Shown here in pieces: positions 16,936-25,924 of a DNA stretch of 64,000 nt. The first letter of the stretch is position 1; the number at the start of each line of letters is the position of its first letter. The DNA comes from Parvibaculaceae bacterium (GTDB lineage: Bacteria; Pseudomonadota; Alphaproteobacteria; Parvibaculales; Parvibaculaceae). The translations under genes and the position numbers were made by a program. The stretch covers positions 868,001-932,000 of the forward strand of contig JAHBYJ010000001.1 of assembly GCA_019636015.1 (NCBI GenBank), read 5' to 3'. The notes below the pieces were generated by a model. The model was not told where the DNA came from. It did not search any database and saw only the letters and a program-made list of their open reading frames with translations.

Positions 16936-18210
16936 ATGGCGTTCGGCCTGCTCTCCCGTCTGTTCGGCCGGCGCAAGCTCCCAGCGGAGCTTCGCTACGA
17001 GGACGCGCGTCAGGTTCTCGAAAGTCATCAGCTCGAAGTAAAGCGCGAGCTTGCGGGCCGTGAGGATGCGCCGCCCGAGGCGCTTTATTATCTGGCCTGC
17101 GATGACGATGCCGGGGTCCGAGGTCTCGTGGCAGCGAATCCGGCGACGCCGATGCAGGCGAACGAACTCCTGCGGACGGACGCGGACGCGGAAGTGCGCG
17201 AAGAACTCGCGCGAAAGATCGCGCGGCTCATGCCCGACATGCCGGAAGGCGAACTGACCTCGCTTCAGCAGAAGACGGTCGCACTTCTCGAGCGTCTGGC
17301 AGAGGATGAACTGCCGCGCGTGCGTGCCGTCATTTCGCGCGAACTCGCAGCCAGCCGGACTCTCCCAAAGCGCCTTGCGCTCCACCTCGCGCGGGATGCG
17401 GAAATCGCCGTTTGCGGCTCCATCCTGCAATATTCGCCTCTTCTCTCCGATGAAGACCTGATCGAGATCGTGGCGAGTACCCGTGTGCGTGGTGCGATCG
17501 AGGCGATCGCGAACCGGGAGGGATTGAGCGGCGACGTTGCCGAGGCCATCGTCGCCTCGCTCGACATTCCGGCCGTCGCGGCACTCCTTGCCAATCCGAA
17601 GGCGGAAATCCGAGAGGAAACGCTGAATCATGTCCTCGCGCGGGCAGCCGGCATCGAAGCCTTGCACCGCCCGCTTGTCATGCGCACCGATCTTTCGCTT
17701 CGGGCCATTCGCCGCATCGCCACTTTCGTATCGCGCGCGCTGATCGATGAATTGTCGCGGCGAAACGGCCTGGACGCCGAAACCTCCCAATGGCTGAAGG
17801 CAAGGGCACAAGCGGCCCTTGAGGACGAGATCGATGCCAGCAGGCATGTCACGGTTGAGGCGGTGCGCAAGGCCTATGCCAAGGGCGATCTCGGCGACGA
17901 CATCGTGACCGGTGCGGCCACCATCGCACGGCGCGAGCCCGTGGTGACGGCGCTATCGCTTCTGACCGGCGTGGCGGCCGGTACGATCGAGATGGTGCTC
18001 GATGCGCAAAGCGGCCGCGGCATCACCGCGCTCTGCTGGAAGGCAGGCCTCTCCATGCGCACGGCGCTCGCCATCCAGGCCCATATTGCACATGTGCCTT
18101 CGGCAAACCTCGTTTTGCCACGCGAGGGGTTCGATTATCCGATGAGCGAGGCCGAGCTTGCCTGGCATCTCCAATATTTCGGTATAGCGCCCGCTGCAGG
18201 GCCCGCCTAG
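16936..18210 (+). CDS. DUF2336 domain-containing protein (HEAT-like helical repeats)
   Basis: A 424-residue, almost wholly alpha-helical protein. Repeats of about 35 residues begin with phrases such as APPEALYYLACDDDAGVRGL, ELLRTDADAEVREELARKI and RLAEDELPRVRAVISRELA; the centre is the DUF2336 region. The N-terminus MAFGLLSRLFGRRKLP is an amphipathic or basic segment that might touch the membrane. DUF2336 proteins are common in alphaproteobacteria and have no settled function; the repeats suggest a scaffold. The end overlaps the convergent DUF1036 gene by 4 bp. Confidence 0.82.
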   Translation: MAFGLLSRLFGRRKLPAELRYEDARQVLESHQLEVKRELAGREDAPPEALYYLACDDDAGVRGLVAANPATPMQANELLRTDADAEVREELARKIARLMPDMPEGELTSLQQKTVALLERLAEDELPRVRAVISRELAASRTLPKRLALHLARDAEIAVCGSILQYSPLLSDEDLIEIVASTRVRGAIEAIANREGLSGDVAEAIVASLDIPAVAALLANPKAEIREETLNHVLARAAGIEALHRPLVMRTDLSLRAIRRIATFVSRALIDELSRRNGLDAETSQWLKARAQAALEDEIDASRHVTVEAVRKAYAKGDLGDDIVTGAATIARREPVVTALSLLTGVAAGTIEMVLDAQSGRGITALCWKAGLSMRTALAIQAHIAHVPSANLVLPREGFDYPMSEAELAWHLQYFGIAPAAGPA

Positions 18211-19208
18211 TCGAGCGTGACTTCGAAAAAATCTTCGCCCTCGGTTTCAACGCGCCGGAAGTTCTTTTCATCGAAGCCGCGCGATGCACATCTTTCGCGC
18301 CCGCGAATCTCGAAGCGTGTCGGCTTTGTGCAGTAGCTGCGTTCGCCGCCCCAGACCAGGGCTTCGCCGTCCCGCCTCGCGACGCTGCCTGTGTTGTCTA
18401 TCGCCTCCGCATAGACGTAATAGTCGTCCGCGGTGAGTTTGCCCTTTATCGCCTTGCGGCAGCTCTGCGGCTCGATGCGGATCCAGCCGCTCGACATGTC
18501 CTCGCCGCCGCTGCGATAGCCGACCGCTGCCCAGACGAGTTCCGTAGTCCGGTTGCAGAAATCGAGCCCGGTCCGCCGATGCGCCTCGATCGCTTGCGCA
18601 GCAAGCTGGCCGAGCAGACGGTCATCGATCGTACCCGTCTGTGCCAGGTTTTCGGAACGCTGAAAGGCCTGCACGGCGCGCAGCGTATTGCGCGCGGCAA
18701 TCCCGTCCACCTGCTTCAATGCGAAGCCGAGATCGATCAGCAGGCGCTGCGTGCCGGCAACGCGCGCTTCCTCCGCGCTGTAGTCGGAAGCTTCGGTGAA
18801 GCTCGTCGTCCAGTCGGGGCCGGCTCGAGTCTCGACGTGAAGGAAGTCCGCCGAGTCGAAACCCCGGATGGCGCATTGTTCCCGATTCTCGATGTCGAAG
18901 GAGGATTCGACGATGCAGAACCCGGTATTGCCGGAGAAATATTTTGTGCTGCCTCTGTGCCCGTCGAAGGATCGCGCGAAGACATAATAGTCGCTCGTCC
19001 CGACAGCGCCTTGCAGCACCTTCTCGCAGCCGCCGGGCAGCAGCCGCGTCCAGCCGCGGCTCTTCCATATCTCGCCGTCGTGATAGCCGATCGCCGCATC
19101 GAGCACGTAGCTGGTGCGGTTGCAGAAATTATAGTCGGCATGGGCCGGTGCCGGAAAAAGCAGCCAGCAAAGAAAACCGGCGATGCCGATCTGCAAACAA
19201 CGTGTCAT
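18207..19208 (-). CDS. Secreted protein with two DUF1036 domains around a peptidoglycan-binding-like domain
   Basis: A 333-residue exported protein (signal peptide MTRCLQIGIAGFLCWLLFPA, cleavage near AHA). DUF1036 copy 1 (about residues 25-125) and copy 2 (about 218-330) share DYNFCNRTS/DFCNRTTE, AIGYHDGEIWKSRGW/AVGYRSGGEDMSSGW, GGCEKVL/QSCRKAI and DYYVFA/DDYYVYAE. Between them, about 150-205, lies a PG_binding_1-like unit (GTQRLLIDLGFALKQVDGI, then TLRAVQAFQRSENL). The many paired cysteines suggest disulfides in the periplasm. Function unknown. ATG at 19208 chosen over TTG at 19214. Confidence 0.82.
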   Translation of the reverse strand: MTRCLQIGIAGFLCWLLFPAPAHADYNFCNRTSYVLDAAIGYHDGEIWKSRGWTRLLPGGCEKVLQGAVGTSDYYVFARSFDGHRGSTKYFSGNTGFCIVESSFDIENREQCAIRGFDSADFLHVETRAGPDWTTSFTEASDYSAEEARVAGTQRLLIDLGFALKQVDGIAARNTLRAVQAFQRSENLAQTGTIDDRLLGQLAAQAIEAHRRTGLDFCNRTTELVWAAVGYRSGGEDMSSGWIRIEPQSCRKAIKGKLTADDYYVYAEAIDNTGSVARRDGEALVWGGERSYCTKPTRFEIRGRERCASRGFDEKNFRRVETEGEDFFEVTLD

Positions 19209-19271
19209 GGACAAGGGCCGCCCCCGTAGCGAGAGGCAAGCTTAACACCCATGACACGGGCGGGAAACCGT

Positions 19272-20174
19272 TCAGCGCTGGATCAGCGTACCGGCGCCAT
19301 GCTCGGTGAAGAGCTCAAGCAACACGGCGTGGCGCACGCGGCCGTCGAGAATGACCACCGCTTCCACGCCCCCTTCGACGGCTTCGATGCAGGTCTCGAG
19401 CTTCGGAATCATGCCGCCGGAAATCGTGCCGTCCTGCATCAGCGCCTTCGCCTGATCGACGGTGAGTTCCTCGATGAGCTTGCCCTGCTTGTCGAGCACG
19501 CCGCTGACATCTGTGAGCAGCAGAAGCCGCGCCGCGTCGAGCGCCGCTGCGATGGCGCCCGCCGCCGTATCGGCGTTGATATTGTAGGTGTGCCCGTCTG
19601 CCGAGACGCCGATCGGCGCGATCACCGGAATGATGTCGGACTTCTGGATGACTTCGAGAATTTCGGGATTGATCTTTGCCGGCTCGCCGACGAAGCCGAG
19701 ATCGAGAATTTTCTCGATATTGGATTCCGGGTCGTGGATCTTCTGTTCCACCTTGCGCGCAACGATGAGATTGCCATCCTTGCCGCAAAGCCCCACGGCG
19801 CGGCCGCCTGCCTGATTGAGCTGCGCCACGATCTGCTTGTTGATCGAGCCGGCGAGAACCATCTCCACGATCTCGACGGTCGCCTTGTCGGTGATCCGCA
19901 GCCCGCCGGAGAACTCGCTCTTGATGCCGAGCCGGTTCAGCATGGAGCCGATCTGCGGCCCCCCGCCATGTACGACGATGGGATTTAGCCCGGCCTGCTT
20001 CAGCAGCACGATGTCGCGCGCGAATTCGGCACCCAGCGCCTCGTCGCCCATCGCATGGCCGCCATATTTCACGACCACGGTGCGCTTGTCGTAGCGCTGC
20101 ATATAGGGCAACGCCTCGGAAAGAAGCTGCGCCCTTTCGAGGTTCCGGTCTTCGCTTTTCGTGGTGTCCGCCAT
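19272..20174 (-). CDS. argB: Acetylglutamate kinase
   Basis: A 300-residue amino-acid kinase that phosphorylates N-acetylglutamate, the second step of arginine synthesis. Key blocks: [11 protein letters not shown] (phosphate-binding lysine), [48 protein letters not shown] and [10 protein letters not shown]. The start MADTTKSED at 20174 is preferred over an upstream in-frame TTG. It lies 38 bp after engB on the same strand, at the end of the rpmH-rnpA-yidC-engB-argB series. Confidence 0.95.
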   Translation of the reverse strand: MADTTKSEDRNLERAQLLSEALPYMQRYDKRTVVVKYGGHAMGDEALGAEFARDIVLLKQAGLNPIVVHGGGPQIGSMLNRLGIKSEFSGGLRITDKATVEIVEMVLAGSINKQIVAQLNQAGGRAVGLCGKDGNLIVARKVEQKIHDPESNIEKILDLGFVGEPAKINPEILEVIQKSDIIPVIAPIGVSADGHTYNINADTAAGAIAAALDAARLLLLTDVSGVLDKQGKLIEELTVDQAKALMQDGTISGGMIPKLETCIEAVEGGVEAVVILDGRVRHAVLLELFTEHGAGTLIQR

Positions 20175-20212
20175 CGTCCCTGCGCCTTCCCGTCTGCCCC
20201 GGCGGTCCGGGG

Positions 20213-20911
20213 TCAATCTGCCCGCGGTTTATACCCCAGCAGGGCGGGATCGGCCAGCGAGGCAATCTCGGCGCGGAGCTCGGCGAGGCCGTCGCCCTTT
20301 TCGCTCGAGGTCGCGACGATCCGGGGATGGGCGGCGACATGCGGCCGGAGCGCACTGCGCACCTCGTCGAGCCGTATCTCGAGCTCGCCCGCCTTGAGCT
20401 TGTCGATCTTGGTCAGCACGATCTGATAGGAGACGGCCGCCTCGTCCAGCATGTCGAGGACCTCGTGATCATTCGCCTTGAGGCCGTGCCGCGCATCGAT
20501 CAGCACGAAGACGCGGCGCAGCGGCGCCCGGCCCCTGAGATAGGACATGACGAGCGCCGTCCACTGGTTCACACGCGATTTCGTCTCGCGCGCATAGCCA
20601 TAGCCCGGCAGGTCGACCAGCATCACGGCGGGCTTCCCGGCCGTTCCGAGCGCAAAGAAATTGAGCTCCTTGGTGCGGCCCGGCGTGTTCGACGTGCGCG
20701 CCAGCGTCTTGCGGCCCGTCAGTGCATTGATGAGGCTCGACTTGCCCACATTGGAGCGCCCGGCAAAGGCGACCTCCGTGAGCGCGCCGGGGGGCAGGCC
20801 CTTCATGTCGACGACGCCGCGCACGAAGTCGCAGGTCTGCGCAAAGAGCCAGCGCCCCGTCTCCATGTCCGGCGTGTCGAGCGGATTTTCCTGCGCCGGC
20901 TCTTCCATCAT
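20213..20911 (-). CDS. engB: Ribosome biogenesis GTPase EngB/YihA/YsxC
   Basis: A 232-residue TRAFAC-class GTPase needed for large-subunit assembly. G1 is [12 protein letters not shown]3 is [10 protein letters not shown]4 is LTKIDKL and G5 is near [20 protein letters not shown] is the EngB switch I. The N-terminal extension of about 45 residues is longer than in short EngB proteins but usual in alphaproteobacteria. Only 3 bp separate it from yidC, so co-expression is likely. Confidence 0.94.
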   Translation of the reverse strand: MMEEPAQENPLDTPDMETGRWLFAQTCDFVRGVVDMKGLPPGALTEVAFAGRSNVGKSSLINALTGRKTLARTSNTPGRTKELNFFALGTAGKPAVMLVDLPGYGYARETKSRVNQWTALVMSYLRGRAPLRRVFVLIDARHGLKANDHEVLDMLDEAAVSYQIVLTKIDKLKAGELEIRLDEVRSALRPHVAAHPRIVATSSEKGDGLAELRAEIASLADPALLGYKPRAD

Positions 20912-20914
20912 GGC

Positions 20915-22732
20915 TCAGGTTTTCGGCTTGCCGCCGCCCACGAGTTTGTCGAGGCCGAGATTGCTGAAAATTTCGATGGGCACGCCCTGCCGCTTCATGA
21001 TCACGCCCTGCTGGATCACCGACAGCGTGTTGTTCCACGCCCAGTAGATCACGAGGCCCGCCGGGAAGCCGGCCAGCATGAAGGTGAAGATGATCGGCAT
21101 CCAGGTGAAGATCTGCGCCTGGATGGGGTCCGCCGGCAGCGGGTTCATGCGCATCTGCACGAACATGGTGAAGCCCATGATGATCGGCCAGATGCCGATG
21201 AGCAGAAGCGAAGGCGGGTCCCACGGAATGAGGCCGAACAGATTGAAGATCGAGGTCGGGTCCGGCGCGGAAAGATCGTCGATCCAGCCGAAGAAGGGCG
21301 CATGGCGCATTTCGATGGTGACGAAGAGAACCTTGTAGAGCGCGAAGAAGACCGGAATCTGGATCAGCACCGGCAGACAGCCCGCCAGCGGGTTCACCTG
21401 CTCCTTCTTGTAGAGCTCCATGATCTCCTGCTGCTGCTTCATGCGGTCGTCCTTGTACCGCTCGCGGAGCTTCTCCATTTCCGGCTGCAGCTTCTTCATC
21501 TTGCTCATCGCGACATAGGACTTGTTCGCGAGCGGATAGAAGACGAGCTTGATCAGCACCGTGACGATCAGGATCGCCACGCCGAAATTGCCGACATAAA
21601 GCGCGATATAGTGCAGGAACTTGAAGAGAGGCTGCGTCAGGAACCAGAACCAGCCCCAGTCGATCAGCAGGTTGAACTTGTAGATGCCGGCCTGATGATA
21701 GCTGTCGATGACGGAGGACACCTTCGCCCCGGCAAAGAGGCGGTTCTCGATCTCGACGGAACCGCCCGCCGGCACGTCCTGCGCGGCGTAGCGGAAATCT
21801 GCCTGAAAATTGTCGACCGTCGGGTCGGGATGCGCGCTGAAATTCGCGACGAAATTCTCGCCTGTCTGCGGCACGATCGCCGCCGCCCAGTATTTGTCGG
21901 TGATGCCGAGCCAGCCTTCGGTGTCCGTCACCTTCACAGGGCCGTCGTCGCCTGCATCGCCGTAGGACACGGCCACTTCGCCCACGCTCGGAAACTCGCC
22001 GATAAAGCCTTCATGCAGGATGAAGAAGCTGCTGCCGGCCGGGCGGCCCGTGCGCGAAACGAGGCCATAGGGATAGAGCGTCACGGCATTGCTGCCATTG
22101 TTCTCGATCCGGTCCGTGACCGTGAAAAGGAAGTGTTCATCGACCGAAATGGTGCGCAGGAAGGTGAGTCCCTGGCCGTTTTCCCAGCGCAGCGTCACCG
22201 GCGTCGAAGGCGTCAGCACCTCGCCTTCCGCAAGCTGCCATTCGGTGCGCGAGCCGGGCAGCGCCACATTGCTGCCGGGCGCGGGAATGAAACCGAATTC
22301 GGCGAAATAGGGCGTGCGCGTACCCGCTGGCGTGAGCAGCGTGACTTCCGGGCTCGCAGGGTCCGTGCTCACGCGGTACTGCCGCAGCTTCAGATCGTCG
22401 AAACGCGCGCCGCGCAGCGAGATCGAGCCGGCAAGCTCGTCGGAACGGATCGCGACGCGCGGGCTTGCGCCAAGCGCCTCATCATTGGCAAGCGCACCGC
22501 CCCCCGGGGCTGCCTGTCCGGGCCGCCGCGCGGGTTCGTCGACGCTTGGCAGGCGCGCCTCGCCGGGCGTTGCCGCCGGCTGCTCGATTGCCGCGTCATC
22601 GCGTGCCGGTGTCACTGCTTCCTGCCGGGCGCGCTCGGCTTCGACCTGCGGCTCGATCACGAAATACTGCCATCCGACAAAGACGAGGACCGACAGGAAA
22701 ATGGCGATGATGAAGTTGCGGTTGTCACCCAT
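20915..22732 (-). CDS. yidC: Membrane protein insertase YidC
   Basis: A 605-residue inner-membrane insertase of the Gram-negative type. An N-terminal membrane segment (NFIIAIFLSVLVFVGWQYFV) leads to a variable linker and a large periplasmic beta domain (about 80-350). Then come the five-helix YidC/Oxa1 core with the hydrophilic-groove arginine region (GVAILIVTVLIKLVFYPLAN), the cytoplasmic hairpin (MKKLQPEMEKLRERYKDD) and NPLAGCLPVLIQIPVFFALY. The start MGDNRN at 22732 overlaps the rnpA end by 8 bp. yidD, often found between rnpA and yidC, is absent here. Confidence 0.96.
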   Translation of the reverse strand: MGDNRNFIIAIFLSVLVFVGWQYFVIEPQVEAERARQEAVTPARDDAAIEQPAATPGEARLPSVDEPARRPGQAAPGGGALANDEALGASPRVAIRSDELAGSISLRGARFDDLKLRQYRVSTDPASPEVTLLTPAGTRTPYFAEFGFIPAPGSNVALPGSRTEWQLAEGEVLTPSTPVTLRWENGQGLTFLRTISVDEHFLFTVTDRIENNGSNAVTLYPYGLVSRTGRPAGSSFFILHEGFIGEFPSVGEVAVSYGDAGDDGPVKVTDTEGWLGITDKYWAAAIVPQTGENFVANFSAHPDPTVDNFQADFRYAAQDVPAGGSVEIENRLFAGAKVSSVIDSYHQAGIYKFNLLIDWGWFWFLTQPLFKFLHYIALYVGNFGVAILIVTVLIKLVFYPLANKSYVAMSKMKKLQPEMEKLRERYKDDRMKQQQEIMELYKKEQVNPLAGCLPVLIQIPVFFALYKVLFVTIEMRHAPFFGWIDDLSAPDPTSIFNLFGLIPWDPPSLLLIGIWPIIMGFTMFVQMRMNPLPADPIQAQIFTWMPIIFTFMLAGFPAGLVIYWAWNNTLSVIQQGVIMKRQGVPIEIFSNLGLDKLVGGGKPKT

Positions 22733-23132
22733 GAGGCAAGTCTTTCCCGGACGCGGACCTTGAGGCATCGGAAGGCGCTGGCGTCTCGCCGTTGCGGCTT
22801 CCATGAACTTTGCGGAGTGCGATGGTGAGATCGCTGAGAAGGTCGGGCCAGCGCCGTGTCAGCGTTTCCTGCCGCCCGATCAGCACGTAGTCGTAGCCGT
22901 CTTTCGCTGCGAGGGAAAGAACTTCGGCGGCGGCCGCGCGCAGGCGGCGCTTCACCCGGTTGCGCGCAACGGCATTGCCCACCTTGCGCGTCACCGTGAA
23001 GCCGAGACGGGGAGGATTTTCGTCATGGCGGAAATTGGCCTGCAGCACGAGCCCGCGTTCGGCGCGCTTGCGCCCGCGGGCGGCGGCCAGGAAATCGCTG
23101 CGCTTGCGCAATCTGTCCGGCTGGCGGTCCAT
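22725..23132 (-). CDS. rnpA: Ribonuclease P protein component
   Basis: A 135-residue basic protein that partners the RNase P RNA in pre-tRNA 5' processing. The start MDRQPDRLRKRSDF at 23132 opens the conserved N-terminus; the open frame upstream has no family sequence. GFTVTRKVGNAVARNRVKRR contains the RNR signature. The C-terminal tail (about 20 residues) runs into the yidC start. rpmH lies 88 bp upstream, the conserved rpmH-rnpA order. Confidence 0.94.
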   Translation of the reverse strand: MDRQPDRLRKRSDFLAAARGRKRAERGLVLQANFRHDENPPRLGFTVTRKVGNAVARNRVKRRLRAAAAEVLSLAAKDGYDYVLIGRQETLTRRWPDLLSDLTIALRKVHGSRNGETPAPSDASRSASGKDLPHG

Positions 23133-23220
23133 CTGGGGCTCGCTGGGCCTCGGTCGCTGCGCTCTTTTCGAGAGCCCCGGCTTAGTGGGGCCTGTGCATA
23201 CTCCGGAGGAGTTGCCTCGA

Positions 23221-23355
23221 TCAGGCGGAGAGCCGCTTGCGGCCCTTGGCGCGGCGCGCGGCAAGCACCTTGCGGCCGCCAACGGTCGCGGCGCGCGCAC
23301 GGAAGCCATGGCGGCGCTTGCGGACGAGTTTGCTCGGTTGATAGGTCCGTTTCAC
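23221..23355 (-). CDS. rpmH: 50S ribosomal protein L34
   Basis: A 44-residue basic ribosomal protein, complete: it begins [20 protein letters not shown] and ends AKGRKRLSA. The start codon is GTG at 23353-23355, preceded by GGAGAAGAG. A strong promoter lies about 120 bp upstream (23475-23503), giving a leader of roughly 110 nt. Confidence 0.97.
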   Translation of the reverse strand: MKRTYQPSKLVRKRRHGFRARAATVGGRKVLAARRAKGRKRLSA

Positions 23356-23474
23356 GTCTCTTCTCCGGCAGGTCAGGGCATCTTGCCCGGCGCCGGGCGG
23401 CCTGAAGGCCGCCGCGAGCTTGCCAATAAAAACAAGAGCCGCAGGCGTTGCCACCCGACGGCTGTCTGGCGGGT

Positions 23475-23503
23475 TCTATAAGCATAAGGCCCGCCGAAGT
23501 CAA
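23475..23503 (-). promoter_or_regulatory. Sigma-70-type promoter of rpmH-rnpA
   Basis: Read on the minus strand: -35 TTGACT (23498-23503), a 17-bp spacer and -10 TATAGA (23475-23480). This near-consensus promoter faces rpmH. The rest of the 327-bp gap between rpmH and the VTT gene (23356-23682) holds the rpmH leader, this promoter and the LexA-like site; I see no gene in it. Confidence 0.75.
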
Positions 23504-23644
23504 CGCCGCAGCGCCGGAATCACGCCTCTCTCGCCCCGAATGACCCGCTCTCACATTACGGTGAAGGGCCCTTCCGCTCGCCGCGATTGGGGCTAATCTC
23601 TGGGGCCTTGCAGCGGGCAGGACCCTAGTCTCGCGGCATTATTT

Positions 23645-23659
23645 GTTCCTTTTATGTTC
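23645..23659. promoter_or_regulatory. LexA-like site (GTTC-N7-GTTC)
   Basis: GTTC at 23645-23648 and GTTC at 23656-23659 are separated by exactly 7 bp, the direct-repeat form of the alphaproteobacterial SOS box. It lies 23 bp before the ATG at 23683, where a bound repressor would block transcription or initiation. The motif is short, so chance occurrence is possible. Confidence 0.42.
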
Positions 23660-23682
23660 TTTTTATCCTTCCACAGGCTGCC

Positions 23683-24426
23683 ATGACCGAAATCGAGCCG
23701 CCTTCCCGCCCGGCCACCTTGCGCCGTTTCCTGCCGCTGGCCGTGCTTCTTGCCGGCCTCGGGGCCTTCTTCGCCCTGGGTCTAGACCGCTATGTCACGC
23801 TCGACACGCTCCGGGACAACCGCCAGGCTCTTTCGGGCTGGGTGGCGGAGAATTGGGCGTTGGCCGCCTTCGTCTATGTCGTCGCCTATATCGCCATGGT
23901 CGCCTTCTCGCTGCCGGGTGCGCTGGTCGCGACGCTCACGGGCGGCTTCCTCTTCGGCACCGTCCTTGGCGGCCTTCTCACCATTATGGGTGCCACCATC
24001 GGCGCCACCGCGATCTTCCTTGCCGCGAAAACAGCGCTTGGCGATGCGCTGCGCGCAAAGGCGGGGCCGAGCCTGCGCCGCCTGGAGCAGGGCTTCGGCA
24101 AGAATGCCTTCAGCTACATGCTGGTGCTGCGACTTGTGCCGCTCTTTCCCTTCTTCCTCGTCAACCTTGCGCCCGCCTTTCTCGGCGTCAGACTGCGCAC
24201 CTATGTCGTAGCGACCTTTTTCGGCATCATGCCGGGCACGTTTGTCTTTGCGAGCCTCGGCAACGGGCTTGGCGCGATCTTCGATGCGGGCCGCGAACCT
24301 GATCTCGGGCTTATCTTCGAGCCGCAGATTATCGGTCCCATTCTCGCGCTTGCCGCGCTCGCGCTTGTGCCGGTCGTCTATCGTCGCGTTGCGGGCAAGA
24401 ACCAGCTACCCGACGAGACGGCCTGA
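23683..24426 (+). CDS. TVP38/TMEM64 (VTT-domain) membrane protein
   Basis: A 247-residue inner-membrane protein with about six hydrophobic segments. The VTT core reads FSLPGALVATLTGGFLFGTV, then MGATIGATAIFLAAKTALGD, and later LVLRLVPLFPFFLVNLAPAF and FFGIMPGTFVFASLGN. VTT/DedA proteins are thought to move lipids or support membrane energetics; the specific role is unknown. A putative flavin disulfide reductase follows after 35 bp, an association seen often and possibly functional. It heads a seven-gene co-directional run and has a LexA-like motif just upstream. Confidence 0.87.
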   Translation: MTEIEPPSRPATLRRFLPLAVLLAGLGAFFALGLDRYVTLDTLRDNRQALSGWVAENWALAAFVYVVAYIAMVAFSLPGALVATLTGGFLFGTVLGGLLTIMGATIGATAIFLAAKTALGDALRAKAGPSLRRLEQGFGKNAFSYMLVLRLVPLFPFFLVNLAPAFLGVRLRTYVVATFFGIMPGTFVFASLGNGLGAIFDAGREPDLGLIFEPQIIGPILALAALALVPVVYRRVAGKNQLPDETA

Positions 24427-24461
24427 ACGGCCTCTCGCATTCATTTTCGTCCGGAGAAAAC

Positions 24462-25886
24462 ATGGCCAAGAGGATCAGGGCTGACATCTGCATCATCGGC
24501 GCGGGCTCGGGCGGTCTTTCCGTCGCGGCCGGCGCCGCGCAGATGGGTGCGCGCACGGTGCTGATCGAGCGCGATGAAATGGGCGGCGACTGCCTGAACA
24601 CGGGCTGCGTGCCATCCAAGGCATTGCTCGCCGCCGGCAAGCAGGCCTACCACATGGGCACGGGCGAGCCCTTCGGCATTGCACCCGCCAAGGCGGAGGT
24701 CGATTTCGCGAAGGTCCACGATCACGTCCATGGCGTCATAGCCGCCATTGCGCCGAACGATTCCGTCGCCCGGTTCGAGGCGCTGGGCGTCACCGTCATC
24801 AAGGAGCATGGCCGCTTCCGCGATGGCAGCACGGTCATCGCAGGCAACGCGGAAATCACCGCCCGCCGCTTCGTCATCGCCACCGGCTCGCGCCCCTTCG
24901 TGCCGCAGATCGAAGGCCTCGACAAGGTACCCTTCCACACCAACGAGACGATCTTCCGGAACACGTCGTGCCCGTCGCATCTCGTCATTCTGGGCGGCGG
25001 CCCCATCGGCATGGAAATGGCGCAGGCGCATCGCCGCCTCGGCGCAAAGGTCACGGTTCTGGAGACCCAGCGCGCCTTCGGACGTGACGATCCGGAGCTT
25101 TCGGCCATCGTTCTCGGAAGGCTGCGCAAGGAAGACATCGAAATCCTGGAAGGCGTGAAAATCCTCGCCGTCTCGGGCGGCGAAGGCGCGATCAAGGTGA
25201 GTTTCTCGGACAACGAAGGCGAGCGCAGCGTCGAAGCTTCGCATCTCCTCGTCGCCACCGGCCGCCGCGCCAATGTGGAAGGGCTCGATCTCGAAAAGGC
25301 CGGCGTGGAGTATACCGACAAGGGTCTGCGCGTCGACGAACGGCTGCGCACCACGAACAAGCGCATCTTCGGCATCGGCGATGTCGCGGGCGGCCCGCAA
25401 TTCACCCATGTCGCGGGCTATCATGCGGGCATCGTCATCCGCAATGCGCTCTTCCGCGTGCCGGCCCGCGCCGACCACAGCGCCATTCCGCATGTGACCT
25501 ATACCGATCCCGAACTCGCCCATGTCGGCCTCACCGAGGCCGAGGTGCGGCAGAAGGGACTGACGCTCAATGTGCTGCGCTGGCACCTCGCGGAAAACGA
25601 CCGCGCCCAGGCCGAGCACGAGACGGAAGGCGTCATCAAGGTCGTGACGGACAATCATGCCCGCGTTCTCGGCGCCACCATCGTCGCGCCCAATGCGGGC
25701 GATCTCATCCTGCCTTGGGTGCTTGCCAAGTCGCAGGCGTTGAAGCTCAGCGCCATGGCGGGCGTCGTCGCGCCCTATCCGACGCTTTCGGAAATCAGCA
25801 AGCGCGCCGCCGGTTCCTACTACACGCCGACCCTTTTCAGCGCGAAAACGAAGATGCTGGTGCGTTTCCTCGGTCTGTTCGGCTAG
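24462..25886 (+). CDS. Pyridine nucleotide-disulfide oxidoreductase (mercuric reductase/dihydrolipoamide dehydrogenase-like)
   Basis: A 474-residue class I flavin disulfide reductase. The FAD-binding ADICIIGAGSGGLSVAAGAA is at the N-terminus; the redox-active pair is in GGDCLNTGCVPSKALL (about 44-49). The NAD(P)-binding GGGPIGMEMAQAHRRLG lies mid-chain, and the second FAD motif is KRIFGIGDVAGG. The C-terminal dimerisation domain lacks the HPTLSE-type His-Glu of lipoamide dehydrogenases, reading APYPTLSEIS instead. It also lacks the mercuric-reductase C-terminal cysteine pair (tail TKMLVRFLGLFG). A membrane-associated electron role with the VTT protein is possible; substrate unknown. Confidence 0.86.
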   Translation: MAKRIRADICIIGAGSGGLSVAAGAAQMGARTVLIERDEMGGDCLNTGCVPSKALLAAGKQAYHMGTGEPFGIAPAKAEVDFAKVHDHVHGVIAAIAPNDSVARFEALGVTVIKEHGRFRDGSTVIAGNAEITARRFVIATGSRPFVPQIEGLDKVPFHTNETIFRNTSCPSHLVILGGGPIGMEMAQAHRRLGAKVTVLETQRAFGRDDPELSAIVLGRLRKEDIEILEGVKILAVSGGEGAIKVSFSDNEGERSVEASHLLVATGRRANVEGLDLEKAGVEYTDKGLRVDERLRTTNKRIFGIGDVAGGPQFTHVAGYHAGIVIRNALFRVPARADHSAIPHVTYTDPELAHVGLTEAEVRQKGLTLNVLRWHLAENDRAQAEHETEGVIKVVTDNHARVLGATIVAPNAGDLILPWVLAKSQALKLSAMAGVVAPYPTLSEISKRAAGSYYTPTLFSAKTKMLVRFLGLFG

Positions 25887-25924
25887 ACTGCGCCTGATCG
25901 AGGCAGCGGAGCGCATCGGCACGC

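Noticed and set aside
20327..22828. A long open frame (over 830 codons) on the plus strand across engB and yidC
   Set aside because: It is antisense to two firmly identified genes, has Arg/His/Glu-rich composition typical of reversed GC-rich coding DNA, and matches no family.
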